Shown here: positions 25,501-35,675 of the stretch, piece after piece
Position numbering within the stretch: the first letter of the stretch is position 1
Layout: each line of letters opens with the position of its first letter
Assembly (NCBI GenBank): GCA_021432605.1
Contig: MU271157.1
Location: 575,144-639,143, forward strand
Length of the DNA stretch: 64,000 nt
Direction of reading: 5' to 3'
Source: Coniochaeta sp. PMI_546
Lineage: Eukaryota; Ascomycota; Sordariomycetes; Coniochaetales; Coniochaetaceae
Made by a program: the position numbers and the translations under genes
Notes under the pieces: generated by a model
Database searches by the model: none
What the model was told of the DNA's origin: nothing
The model's input: the letters and a program-made list of their open reading frames with translations, nothing else

Positions 25501-28500
25501 TCAGAGACCGGCAAGCGCTACGCAGCAGTCAGTACTCATCCACACAATAGCTGTGATAGAAGCATTTTCAGGGAATCCCGAGAACTTACCAGCAGAATAA
25601 GCAAGATACCACGTCAAACTCGCTCCTCCGTCCAACCAAGACGCGTCGAAATCCGCCCGGCTGAAAAAAGCATACGCAGCAGCAGGATTGATAGTCGCAT
25701 AGTTGCCGTACAGTATCCCCTTCCAGCCGCCGACAACCTGGTCCGCGCGTCCGTTACTAAAGAATGCGTTCCACTCTTCCGCGACGAACTGCGCGGTGCG
25801 GACGAGGGGGGTGCTGGGGAGCAGCGGCAGCATGTGGATGCCCTGGATGTACTCGAGGTTGGTGCCGAAGTAGGTCGTGTGATCGATCTTGTTCTCGAAG
25901 AGAATGCCGGCTACCTTGTTGGGTATGAAGTTTGCCGGCTGCACCGTGTTGGAGCTGGTGTAGAGGTAGTAGCTGTTAAGCGCCCTCTTAAGGATCGCTA
26001 ATTGGAGGTTGCCTCTGGTGGGCTGTCAGCATTTGGCTGGTGCGAGAAAAGGGGTAGGGGAGATGGTGGACGTACCTTGCCGCCATGTTGGAGTCACCGC
26101 TGACTTGACCCCACATCTTGATAGCATACGCGTGCATTACGTCTTCCGAGCTCGACTCTTGGTCCTTGCCGTCGGCCGTCTCGTACAAGCCATGGGCCCA
26201 GCTATGGCCGTGGTACCAGTCGAAGGCGCGGTGGACGGGGAAGTACGGGTCTTTCGAGCTCGGGTTGGCGATGTCGCGGACAAGCGTGTTGACGTAGTCC
26301 TTGTTCGCCTTGATCCACGACGGATCGAGATGGCCGATGACGGCGGCCGTGTAGATGAAGTAGCCGTAGTGAAAGTGGTGGTCGTTGTAGTACGTATTGC
26401 CGAAGTCTGCACCGTCATTTCCAGTCACGTAGCTGGCAGTAGAGACTACGCCTCCCCAGGCTGATTCGTATACTAGAGGGTACTGCTGCTTGTTCTGCGC
26501 GAAGCGGGCGAAGGCCGTCTTCAGCTGAGTTAAACTGGTTTGTGCGAGGTCCTTGTCACCGATCATGTCGTTGAGGACCATAATGATGTTGGCAAATTTT
26601 GCCAAAGCCTGTAGTCAAGTTAGGAGGCAAAAAACACGGCGAATACGACAGGATCTCACGTACCTTGCCACTGAAATAAACCGAGTTCAGGTCCGTTTGC
26701 GCCATCATGTCTTGTGACAACTCCTGCTGAGCTATCTTCCGCACATACGCACGGGTGTTGGTACTCATGGCAGCCTTGTTGCCCACTCCTGGGAGCCAGG
26801 GGTAGAAGCTCATGTCCACCGGCATGCTTTCGATCATGGTCCATGAGTCGGCCACGACGGCGGTTGCTATGCCCTTCGTGGTCGTCTGGAGCGTCACGCC
26901 GCTCAACACTGCAGCTCGTGTGCGGCTATCGAAAGACGAGACTTGATGAGGCAGGGCAAACATGAGGAGTGGCGTACTGGAAAGCCCACCCTTACTGAAC
27001 GTGAAGGTGTAGCTTCCCGTGGCGCCGTTGACGGAGCCTGAAAGCTGGACGCCTGTCGGGTAAGCACCGGAGGCTGCGTCGTAGACCGTCTCAGCAGTAC
27101 CGGGGTCTTTCGCGATTTGGACAGTGCCATAGAACGGCGCCTTTGCCTTGGCAGTGCTGTCGTTGATCACTTGGAGATCCAGAGCAGTACCAGCGTTGTT
27201 GTAGGCATAAAGTATCCATTTAGTACCGTCCTGGAGCTGGAACTTGTACTTGACGACGCCGCTCTTGGGAGCTTGGGTTGACTTTGTGACAGTCTTGAAG
27301 AACACGCCAGTCTGGATCAGCGGAGTGGCACCGGTATAGACAGCGGTGATAAAGGCCTGGCCCTGCACTAGGGGAAACTGGACTGCAGGGGCGGCCGCGG
27401 CATTAGCGCGCAACTGAACATTTGCAGAGTACGCAGTCGGTGAATCGGTCGTCAGAATCGTGCTCGAGCTGAGTTCTTGCGCAGAGATCACCATTGATTG
27501 AATGCCGACGGGATTGAGATAATAAGCAGCAGCTCCAGTCCTCGCGTCTGTGTTGCCGTAAACCCGCTGGCTGGCATCGATATGAGAGATGGCCAAGCCC
27601 CAGCTGCTACTGGATCCCTTGCCCTTGGCCCATGCAACGGAGTACGGGTGGAGGAACGTCGGGCTTGTCTGACTGCCGAGGAACATATTGGCATAGAATT
27701 TGTTGGTACTGATTGGACCGTTTGAAATGATACCCTGGCGCACAACAGGGTGATCCTTCCTCGACCCGATATTGCTCGGGGGGGCGCCGGTCGCGATGGG
27801 ATCGGCGAAAATGTTGGCGGACACCATGGCGGGCTGTGTCGAAGGCGCAACAACACTGGCAGGAGATGTTGCAGATATCAGGGAAGTCGGCTTTGAGATC
27901 GAACTTGTAATGATGGGTGCTCTTGTCGGGCGCCCCTGAACTTCGAGGCTGGTATGGAGCGAACCTGTGGTATCAGGCTTCTTGTCCGTGAGACTCGGTA
28001 GGATCACTACTGTTCCAGACGGGTTGACACTAGTTGAGACCTTCTGGGTCGAAGTCCTACTGACACTGGTTACAGGCGCAGGGGTCGAACTAAGGGTGAA
28101 ACTGGGAGCATGAACAAGCCTCTGAGCCGAAGCCGTGCTGGCAGATTTCGAGGTAGTGGTAGTGTAGGCGATGACAGTGCGTGTCACTCGGTCGCCTCGT
28201 AAAGGGCGGCTATAACGCTTCTTGTGGAACTCTCGATGGAGATTGTGGTGCTGGTGTGAAGACCGGTCTCTGAGAACTCGTTCTACTGATTCAGACAGCT
28301 TGTCAGCTCGGGCTTCTTCAATGGCATGGGGCAAACCATTTCCTTGCGCATCATGGATCTGAACCGGCTGTGCGGTATTGACAGAAGTGTGAGCACGATG
28401 AACATGTCTGTGGATAGTGTGACTGGCGACGAGCTGCGGAAAGACGTTGAAGTTGAACAACACCAGCGCAACGAACATGCTCCTGGTAGTGGAAGCCGCC

Positions 28501-28505
28501 ATCAT
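25501..28505 (-). CDS. ENG1: Secreted endo-1,3-beta-glucanase, glycoside hydrolase family 81
   Basis: Four exons, 28505..26664, 26608..26076, 26014..25590 and 25517..25501, give 938 residues. Introns are 55, 61 and 72 nt with canonical sites. Residues 1-28 form a signal peptide (hydrophobic core FVALVLFNFNVF). A Ser/Thr-rich linker covers about residues 90-240, and the GH81 domain takes up the rest. Catalytic-region motifs are NDHHFHYGY (D690), FDWYHGHSWAHG and QESSSED (E765, E769). It hydrolyses internal beta-1,3-glucan bonds; family members act in cell separation or wall remodelling. The last intron is a multiple of three with no stop, so keeping it would give a 24-residue longer C-terminus. 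I chose the ATG at 28505 rather than 28571 because it puts the signal peptide at the N-terminus. Confidence 0.93.
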
Positions 28506-29669
28506 GATGAACGTGATCGTGGAACCTAGAGAACACAGAGGGAACCTCGATGAACACGGGCATAGGAACAATGAGGAGCATTACTGCGATACAACTCGTA
28601 TAAGCAGTTTCCCGAGGCGCCCACCACGTTGCCATAGGGAAAGAAAAAGCAGCAGAAACATGATCTCTAGCGGATAGACTACGGCTCACTGGCATGGAGC
28701 CGTCACCACGCAACGATGCACATCGGCCGTTGTTCTGCAAGGGCATGTACTTGTCTCGGCAAGGGAGGCCATACCTAGTAGAACCACGAGGTTGTAAATC
28801 CGAGCGTTGATGAGTAGGGGATAGAAGATGGTCGCCTGGGTCGATAGGGAGCGATAGGGGGGCCGACTGAGACAAGGGGGGTATCGCAGACGTCTAGGAA
28901 TGCGGGAGGGCGGTAGGCCACGAGATTGGGTATCCAGGAGGGAGGTATGTGGATTGTTGTCGAGGGAACTAGAGATTGAGTTTCTCGCACTTGAGAGAAA
29001 TCAGTTGCCTCTTGCTCAGACGTCATGCGGAAAGAGAGAAGTCGAGCTTCAATTTGGAAAGACTGCTCCGATCGCCAGAGTTCTAGGTGCATGAGAAACG
29101 AGGGCAGGAATGAAGTGACGTTTGCCCCGTCTAATATGCGCGCTCACTCATCTCACCAACTTTTGGTTCGGTGGTGTTGACCTTGAGCTCTTGCCGAGTT
29201 CCCTCCCAAGCTTGGAATCTCCACTCTTTGTCTTGATACATAAGGTAGTCTAGTCTCGATCTCTGCATCCTCGAAGCTCCGTGATTCCACGGGTATGATT
29301 GAGGTCACGACTCATGCTTGAATCGGAGCTGCCAATACGTTTCTTGACTGACGGACATGCTTAGACAATGAGGCGCTATCTGTTCGATCCCTATAGTAGG
29401 GTTGGAAAAAGGGATATTCAGTTGGCATTGTGATGTGGAGTGGGAGTCCTCAGCGAATAGTCCGGCCATGTGGGTCATAATCATAACTACACACGTCTCT
29501 GTCGCTGTGAACCACATTATCGACTGTGCGGTTGAGCTTCTAGAGATACCCTCACGCAAGATAGATCCTACGTGATGTGCACATGAGTGCGTACACTCGA
29601 GAACTGAGACAAAGTCATTCTCATTGACGGTGAGGCCGTTGCGGATGTTTATGTAAGGTGTATGCCCTC
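28506..29669. other. Intergenic, 1.2 kb
   Basis: GH81 promoter on the left and the 3' flank of the STN1-like gene on the right; both genes are on the minus strand. No supported gene. Confidence 0.45.
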
Positions 29670-31068
29670 TCAAATACCCAATGCGTCATACTTCCCTTCG
29701 ACATGGTCGGTTTTGACACGTTCAGGTTTTCTCTCCAGACCTGTTGCCTTTGCCCTAGTGGAACTTCTGTACGGCATCACAGGTACAGCCTCCGTCTCCG
29801 ATGTGCTCGTTGAATCGATTTCAACACCTTCGACAAGCGGTTTCGCGTTTCTCTCCATAGGCGTTAGCCTCGCCTTCGTGTTACCCGCCCCATCCGAGGC
29901 CGCGAGCATTGTGCTCGTTCTTGATTTACTCGTCGCATTGGTCCCCTGGTCGGCCTCGGCACGCTTGGTACTCCTTTCCAACCCTGTGATCCTCGTGTTC
30001 GACGTGCCTCTCGCGACGGAGGTTGACGTTACTATCAAGGTCTCCGCCTTCCTGGTCAAATCCGTAGCGTCGGAATTGACGTATTTGAGTTTCCTCTCGA
30101 GACCTGTAACTCTAGTCCTGAACGATCCACCGGCATCAGTTGCGACTGTTCTCATACTGGCCTTCGGTATGCTGGTCGTCGCGAGCCCTTCAGCCTCTTT
30201 GTGTTTGACTTTCCTTTCCAAGCCACTTAGACGCGCATTCGAGGAGCCACTTCCTTCAAGTGCCGGTGTGCCGAGGTTCGCCTTGGACTTGCTTCTCGGA
30301 TCGAGACCGGTGCCATCGGCTTCGACAGCTCTTCGCTTGCTCCGTCTGGGTGCCCGAGGCTCTTCACCTGTTGACTTCGTGGCCTCTCTGCGGCAGCGCT
30401 TGACCTCTTTCTCGGTGAGCGTCCATGGTTTGGAAAGCACGCTGGAATGGAACTCCGTCATCTTTTTCCAAAATTGCACTTCATCCTCCGTGCACCGTAA
30501 ATGGAAGATCTTGTACACCCGTATCTGCTTGGTGTTCCGGAAGGTTGTAATGTTGCCTTTGACCAGCAGGATGTCGCCGACGTCGATGTCGCCATCTACA
30601 ACTGGCTTGACTTCGTCCTGGCTTGTCGCTGCCTGCGCAGACACTGCCATTGTCTTGGTCCCATGCTGTGTCACCCTGCCATCATTGCCTTCTTCTGCAG
30701 TCGCGGCAATAGCGGCTAGATTCGCTTTCTGTTTCGGCACATTGAGGACGCACTCGATTGTTGCACCGCTGCTGTCGTCGACCGTGTAGATGCGCTTTCC
30801 GTAAAACTCATCGATAGCGACCACGACTCCCGCAACTTGGACCCATTTGATTGGGTGGTTCACATGGAAGTAGAGGTCCTGGCCTGTCCTCCAACAGTTT
30901 TTAGTCCAAGGTTAATTGCAAGGTAACGGCAGTCAACTTGCCCTCAAAGCCCTTATGGCTTGTCAGATTGTGGATTTCTTGCGCTCTAAAGCGACACCAT
31001 GTCTCGATGGTTGGCGATAAGTGGAAGCAGTACTGGGGGTATATAGTGTTGGGCGGCTCGCCAGTCAT
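29670..31068 (-). CDS. STN1: STN1-type telomere-capping OB-fold protein with repeated C-terminal tail
   Basis: Two exons, 31068..30942 and 30883..29670, give 446 residues. Residues 1-190 match the Stn1 N-terminal OB fold: FHLSPTI, GFEGQDLYFHVNHPIKWVQVAGVVVAIDEFYGKR-type text broken by an intron, YTVDDSSGATIEC, and later VGDILLVKGNI. Stn1 with Ten1 (and Cdc13/Ctc1) binds the single-stranded telomere end and recruits polymerase alpha-primase. The intron (30941..30884) has a GCAAGT donor and ACAG acceptor, i.e. a GC-AG intron; only this join keeps the family frame. After residue 260 the tail is a degenerate repeat: five R-x-[TS]-GLER-like units with 40, 40, 41 and 40 residue spacing. The usual winged-helix C-terminus is not visible. 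The start at 31068 is the nearest ATG in frame before the conserved block. Confidence 0.85.
29725..30235 (-). repeat. Degenerate 120-bp tandem repeat in the STN1 tail
   Basis: Five copies of a unit of about 120 bp. Each is marked by the codons for GLER-K (PMER-N in one copy), beginning near 30222, 30102, 29982, 29859 and 29739 on the minus strand. Protein positions of the first repeat residue are about 263, 303, 343, 384 and 424. Spacing in residues is 40, 40, 41, 40. Between marks the sequence is Ser/Thr/Ala/Lys-rich and poorly conserved. Confidence 0.8.
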
Positions 31069-31774
31069 GGCATGACAGGCGACGGTGCTACTTGCGGAAT
31101 CCGGTGTCGAAATACTTGCGAGACCACAATGTCGCAAGACACCTGAATCTGGATAAGTAACTGTAAAGCTATGCGTTGCCGTCGGGGTTGCCGTTTTCTG
31201 ATTGCTCCAGATCTCGACACGTGTGGGGTCGCGCCAGCGCCCTGCTTCAGGGCGCCCCCGATGGAGGCACAATGGGGAAGCTTTTGAAGGTCCTTGGTAT
31301 GCAAAATGGACTTCAAATGGTACATGTGACCGGGATTTTGGGGTACTTCTGGGGTGGCCAAGGGTGCCAATATCAGTAGGTTGTAGCTAGCCAAAAATGG
31401 CGTCCGCGACAGTAAAATCACTAAATCTGTAAGATTGAGTATGACGCGCTCAACGCGTCTCGATAAGAAATCGAAGTGGTGAAGTTGACGCGAAATGTCA
31501 TGCCCCGCTTAAGTGCTGTTGACCCGGTGATGCCTAACATCAAATCGCGGACCTTCTTAGCGTAGGACGACTACTTGAAGCAAAGCTCTCGTGACTGAGT
31601 TAGGTAATTTAGGAACGTGGAATGTAAGCATTTCAGTTAAATTCCCGCGATGCTACCGTCCTCGGCAAATCCAAGCTACCTGCAGAAAAGAAGAACCAGC
31701 CAAAGCCAACGCCATAACCAGTTAACCAACGCCTTTCTCCGGAGCCATTGCAAATACCCCCCTGCCCAACCTTG
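31069..31774. other. Intergenic: STN1 promoter and co-chaperone 3' flank
   Basis: Region between two minus-strand genes. The frame upstream of the STN1 start is open to 31272, but its residues are not family-like. Nothing else is supported. Confidence 0.4.
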
Positions 31775-32723
31775 CTAACGCTTCACCTTCTTGGCACCAT
31801 CCTTCGCTTTCGGCTTTTTCAGCCTCGCAGCAGCGGCCTGAAAGGCTTCCTCGTCAGGCTCATCCTCGTCCAACACTCTCTTATTCCCCTTGCCCTTGCT
31901 CTTCGGCGCAGCACCATACTTCTCAGCCAGATTATCCAAGAAGCTCCCTCGGCCATCCTGATTCCGCCGAATAAGCGCAGCTAGATCCGCCTCAGAATCC
32001 TTCTTGGTCTTGTGTTTCTTCCCAAACAACTTGTCGTGCACGCCCAGCTCCTTGGCATACTCCTCGGCCTCTCCCGCTTCTTGCTTAGCGTGCTTTATCC
32101 TCGCCTCCTTGGACTTCTGGCTCTCGTGTGTATACTTCTTGAAACTCGGCACATCGCCACTGGCAATCGCCTCATCGATGATCTTGCGAAACCTCTCCTC
32201 GTCCTCGAGAACGTTACTGAGCATAACGGTCTCGTAGATTTTATTCATGTTGCCCTTGTACTGCTCGTAGGCGACGAGCAGATCGTCCTTCTCCTCATCC
32301 GAGCCCTTGTACTGCTTCGCAAATTTCTCAATGGCGTCATCGCTGATAGAGTCGCGGAACTGCTCGCGGTAGTAGTCTGACCAGCTGAAACCGTCTGAGT
32401 CGACTATGGATTCGGACGTCGAGCCCGTCTCGTTGTAGCGCTTGCGCCGTGCGGGATCGGAAAGAATGGCGTAGGCAAATGCTATCGATTGAAATCTCTC
32501 GTGGGCTTCTGCCTTTTTGTCTTCGGAAACCTTGTCTGGAATGGATAATTAGAGGAGAATTCTAGTGTAAGAGCTTTCGCTGCATACCTGGATGGTTCTT
32601 CAGCGCGGCTTTCCGGTATGCGGATTTGATTTGGTCAGCAGTAGCTGTTCGTTCTATGCTAAGGACCTCATAAGGATCTATCGTAGGCGGCTCTCCATCT
32701 GTGATATCCTCAAAGGAAGACAT
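31775..32723 (-). CDS. DNAJC9-type J-domain histone co-chaperone
   Basis: Two exons, 32723..32588 and 32535..31775, give 298 residues. The 52-nt intron (GTATGC donor, TCCAG acceptor) splits the J-domain HPD motif (H44, P45, D46). Residues 16-85 are the J domain (DPYEVLSIERTATADQIK, YAILSDPARRKRY). Residues 90-190 match the DNAJC9 middle region: an aromatic segment FSWSDYYREQF, YKGSDEEKDDL, YKGNMNKIYE and IDEAIASGDVPSF. The C-terminal part is Lys/Glu-rich and ends in a basic tail (KKPKAKDGAKKVKR). Mammalian DNAJC9 binds H3-H4 dimers and recruits Hsp70; the same role is inferred here, in the nucleus. An in-frame ATG at 32798 exists but would add a Pro/Ser leader, so I used 32723. Confidence 0.85.
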
Positions 32724-33063
32724 CTTGACGGTGCTACTTCTCTGGTCTGCTGTGCCAGGTTGAAAGTGTCCCGGGCTCCGAACGCGTTGACGCGACAAGG
32801 TAAAGTGGTGGGGTCAAAAGCGTTGGCGACTGGCAGCAGCTGGCGCCTCTGACCATGACCTCTTCCTTACTCACGACTGCCGTAATGATCAGACCTAGGT
32901 AATGGTCATGTCGCAAGCAACGTGTATACCTCTTTTCGTCTAGCGCGTCTCTTGACTGGTATATGTACATGAAAGAAGGGATTTCTCGTCTGGTTCAACA
33001 AAGTTTGTTCAATCAGCCTAGAACAAGGCATCCATCCTCAGCAAAGGCCGGCCGGTCTGTCCC
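32724..33063. promoter_or_regulatory. Divergent promoter, co-chaperone and deaminase
   Basis: 340 nt between divergent starts at 32723 (-) and 33064 (+). No TATA box is obvious. The spacing suggests a shared bidirectional promoter; this is inference only. Confidence 0.35.
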
Positions 33064-33582
33064 ATGATGGCAGGCGCACAACCAGATTACAATGCTTCAG
33101 ACCACCAAGCTTTGATGCAACAGGCCCTGGACTTGGCCAAGCAGTCGCCTCCCAAACCAACAAACTTCAGAGTCGGAGCTCTAGTTGTTGACTATTCGTC
33201 CAACGAGGTGCTGGCAACAGGATACACCCTGGAGCTCCCCGGAAACACTCACGCTGAGCAGTGCTGCTTCATGAAGCTAGCCGAAAAGCACAAAGTCCCA
33301 GAAGAGCGACTATCAGAAGTCCTACCCCCAACATTGGCACTCTACACCACCATGGAGCCCTGCTCTTTTCGATTGAGCGGGAACCTGCCATGTGTCCAAC
33401 GAGTCCTTCGCCTGTCGAAGTCTATCAAGAAAGTCTATGTCGGTGTCCAGGAACCCAAGAAGTTCGTTAGCGATAACACGGGCCAGAAAATTCTAGCAGA
33501 CGCTGGGATCGAGGTCATCCATGTCGGTGGTCTCGAGAATGAGATCCTCGAAGTGGCCACCCTTGGGCATGAGAAACCTTGA
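33064..33582 (+). CDS. RIB2-type cytidine-deaminase-fold protein (probable DRAP deaminase)
   Basis: A single-exon frame of 172 residues. It has the zinc-deaminase motifs H63-A-E65 and P-C100-x9-C110. The text around them (TMEPCSFRLSGNLPC) resembles the C-terminal deaminase domain of fungal Rib2, which removes the amino group from the ribitylamino-pyrimidine intermediate of riboflavin synthesis. S. cerevisiae Rib2 also has a pseudouridine-synthase domain; here the deaminase stands alone. Related tRNA and CMP deaminases have shorter PCxxC spacing, so they fit less well. Two Met codons open the frame (33064 and 33067) and either may be used. Confidence 0.72.
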   Translation: MMAGAQPDYNASDHQALMQQALDLAKQSPPKPTNFRVGALVVDYSSNEVLATGYTLELPGNTHAEQCCFMKLAEKHKVPEERLSEVLPPTLALYTTMEPCSFRLSGNLPCVQRVLRLSKSIKKVYVGVQEPKKFVSDNTGQKILADAGIEVIHVGGLENEILEVATLGHEKP

Positions 33583-34074
33583 AAACTTGGTGTCTTACTC
33601 CGAGCCCTCTATGAAAAACCTCGAGCCATCCTGGACCTCTCGTCTGCTCAACTTTGTGGATGTCAGTGACTGCAGTAGTGAACCACATCTGTCGGGGATG
33701 TAAATTAAACTGTACTCGGGCTGATCATGATGATGATCTGTCACCTTCACTTATGAAGTGACAAACAGTGTCGGACAGGCAAGGAAGGACGAGGTCTGCA
33801 TGTGTGGCTAGTATGGCGGCCGAACCCAGCCAGTTGCTCGCGCATAGCGTATAGACTTAGTTAGCTCTCCCGAATCTTCTTGCCCGTTGTGGCGTGTATA
33901 GGCTGTCAGCCGGAGCTTGCTGACCACCAGTCACTGGCACATCGACGGCGTATCACGGGCTCCGCGACTTGCATAATGTGTTTTGAATCCAGGCACCATA
34001 AGTGTCAATATGACTCCATGGCAGACGCATCTTACGTCTTTCACTCAATTCTATACAAGCCGCCAAAGTTTGCG
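33583..34074. other. Intergenic, about 0.5 kb
   Basis: 3' flank of the deaminase and upstream region of the next plus-strand gene. The following gene's frame is open from 33880, but its N-terminal residues there are not convincing. Confidence 0.4.
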
Positions 34075-35246
34075 ATGCTGTCTTCAATAAGAAATCCAAT
34101 ATTTTTCATAGCAACCGGAGCCGCTGTTCTATTGTTTATCTTCGTTTCACCCGTGTTTTACGGCCAACAATCATGCTGTGAGTTGAGTTACCTCGAGAAC
34201 ACCCGGCTGAAATCAACTAGTTGTCTAACGGACGACTACATAGTAGACGGAAGCTGTCTACCGCATCCTTCGGCTAAGGGTCAAGCACCCGCAAAGCCCC
34301 AAGGAGTGAAAACCAGGTATGGCCCCTTTACCGTTCCCGGGACGGACAACGATGGCGGCATGGCAGACTTCGAAAGCCACTTGTCCATGCCTTGCTCCGA
34401 CTGCGTCATCACACACATCCGCGCAGACCTCGAGTATCCCGACGGTTCGTATGCGAACGCGGGCACGGGCATGTGGCTTCATCACATGATCGTCTACAAC
34501 CTCAACCGGACAGATACGACTTGCGGTCGCTGGCCTGAACGACTGTTTGCCTCTGGTAACGAGAGAACGGCTGCGGATCTGACTTTGAACGGGTATGCAT
34601 GAACTTATCATATTGTTCCTGATTCGTCCTTTCATCTCTACCTCAGAGGAACGGAAGTGCGAAATACCTGCTGAAATTTCCCAGAACAATCGATTCCGGG
34701 TATTATGTCGGAGCTAACGATACATTCGGACTGCGCCTGGAGTTGATGAACGAGGTTTCGGAAGCACGGGATGCATTTCTGACCATCGAATGGGAGTATC
34801 TGCCCGCCGTACCGCGCGGCTTCAGACCTGTAACAATCGTCTGGCTCGACATTGCCGGCAACTGTGGCGGCTCCGATCTAACCCCTCCCAACAGTACGAC
34901 GATGTTCAGCTTCGAGATGGAGGAGCCCTGGACAATCGGAGCGGGCTCTGCCGGGGAAGTAGTCTTGACGGCCGGCCACGTCCATGACGGCGGCGTCGAT
35001 CTACAGCTTATCAGAAACGGAGAAGTAGCCTGCGACAGCGTCGCTGGATATGGAGAATTCGCGGGCTATGTCGATACGAGGATGATGCATATCTCTTCGA
35101 TGAGCGAGTGCTCGGGCCTCACGGTACAGGTGGGCGATAAGTGGTCTGTCAAGGCGAACTATGACTTCGATAAGCACGAGCCGATGATGGAGGGATCAAA
35201 TCCGGCTCCGGTAATGGGTATCGGAGTGTTGTATATCGCTGGGTGA
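34075..35246 (+). CDS. Secreted or membrane-anchored SURNod19-like protein
   Basis: Two exons, 34075..34592 and 34649..35246, give 371 residues. The intron uses a GTATGC donor and the second of two adjacent AG acceptors (CAG-AG); only that choice keeps the frame into KYLLKFP. The N-terminus MLSSIRNPIFFIATGAAVLLFIFV is a signal peptide or anchor. The body has YGPFTVPGTDNDGGM, PCSDCVITHIRADLEYPDG, GTGMWLHHMIVYN, a GHVHDGG motif and several Cys. This pattern resembles the stress-up-regulated Nod19 family and the copper type II monooxygenase fold (WLHHM and GHVHDGG may bind metal). Secretion is likely; activity is unknown. An alternative start at 34018 has a better ATG context but buries the signal peptide. 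Confidence 0.7.
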
Positions 35247-35675
35247 TTCTATGGCTTTTGGGTAGAAAGCAGACATCACAGTTGGCATTATTGCAAAGAT
35301 CACATTATTGCATGACCACTTCATTTCAACACCATTTTTATCTTTCACTATAGTTACGTATTTTTGCGAATGGGTGAGGTGGATATCCGAACCCTCTACC
35401 CGGGATAGAAGCATCGCCGAAGCTACCTCCTATACAGGATGCCATCGTTGCCCTGCGGACCGCTCTGAGTCGGACCCCCTGAACACCCGAAGTGTCCGTG
35501 ATCTCCTCGATCACATGAATATGTAAAGACAGACGGACTTCACGCGAAGCCGTACCGTACAGGATGCCATCGTTGCCCTGCGGACAGGCGGTCCCAGCTG
35601 TGGTGGTGACTTGAACCTGACCCTTTCTCCACGCCCCGCGGCGCCAGTTTCCCTATCAGATTCCCCAGATCACCC
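35247..35675. other. Intergenic between convergent genes, with a 28-nt direct repeat
   Basis: 3' flanks of two convergent genes. It holds a perfect 28-nt direct repeat (35433-35460 and 35558-35585), listed separately. No coding frame is supported. Confidence 0.45.
35433..35585. repeat. Perfect 28-nt direct repeat, copies 125 nt apart
   Basis: Bases 35433-35460 and 35558-35585 are identical (both begin TACAGGATGCC and end CCTGCGGAC). The flanking sequence differs, apart from a short GAAGC-type similarity just upstream of each copy. The repeat lies in the 3' region between the SURNod19-like and fuconate-dehydratase-type genes. Confidence 0.9.

Noticed and set aside
29662-30789. 375-codon plus-strand frame opposite STN1
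   Set aside because: It is the antisense shadow of the repeated STN1 tail; its composition is Leu/Ser/Val-biased with no domain, while the minus frame has the Stn1 OB fold.
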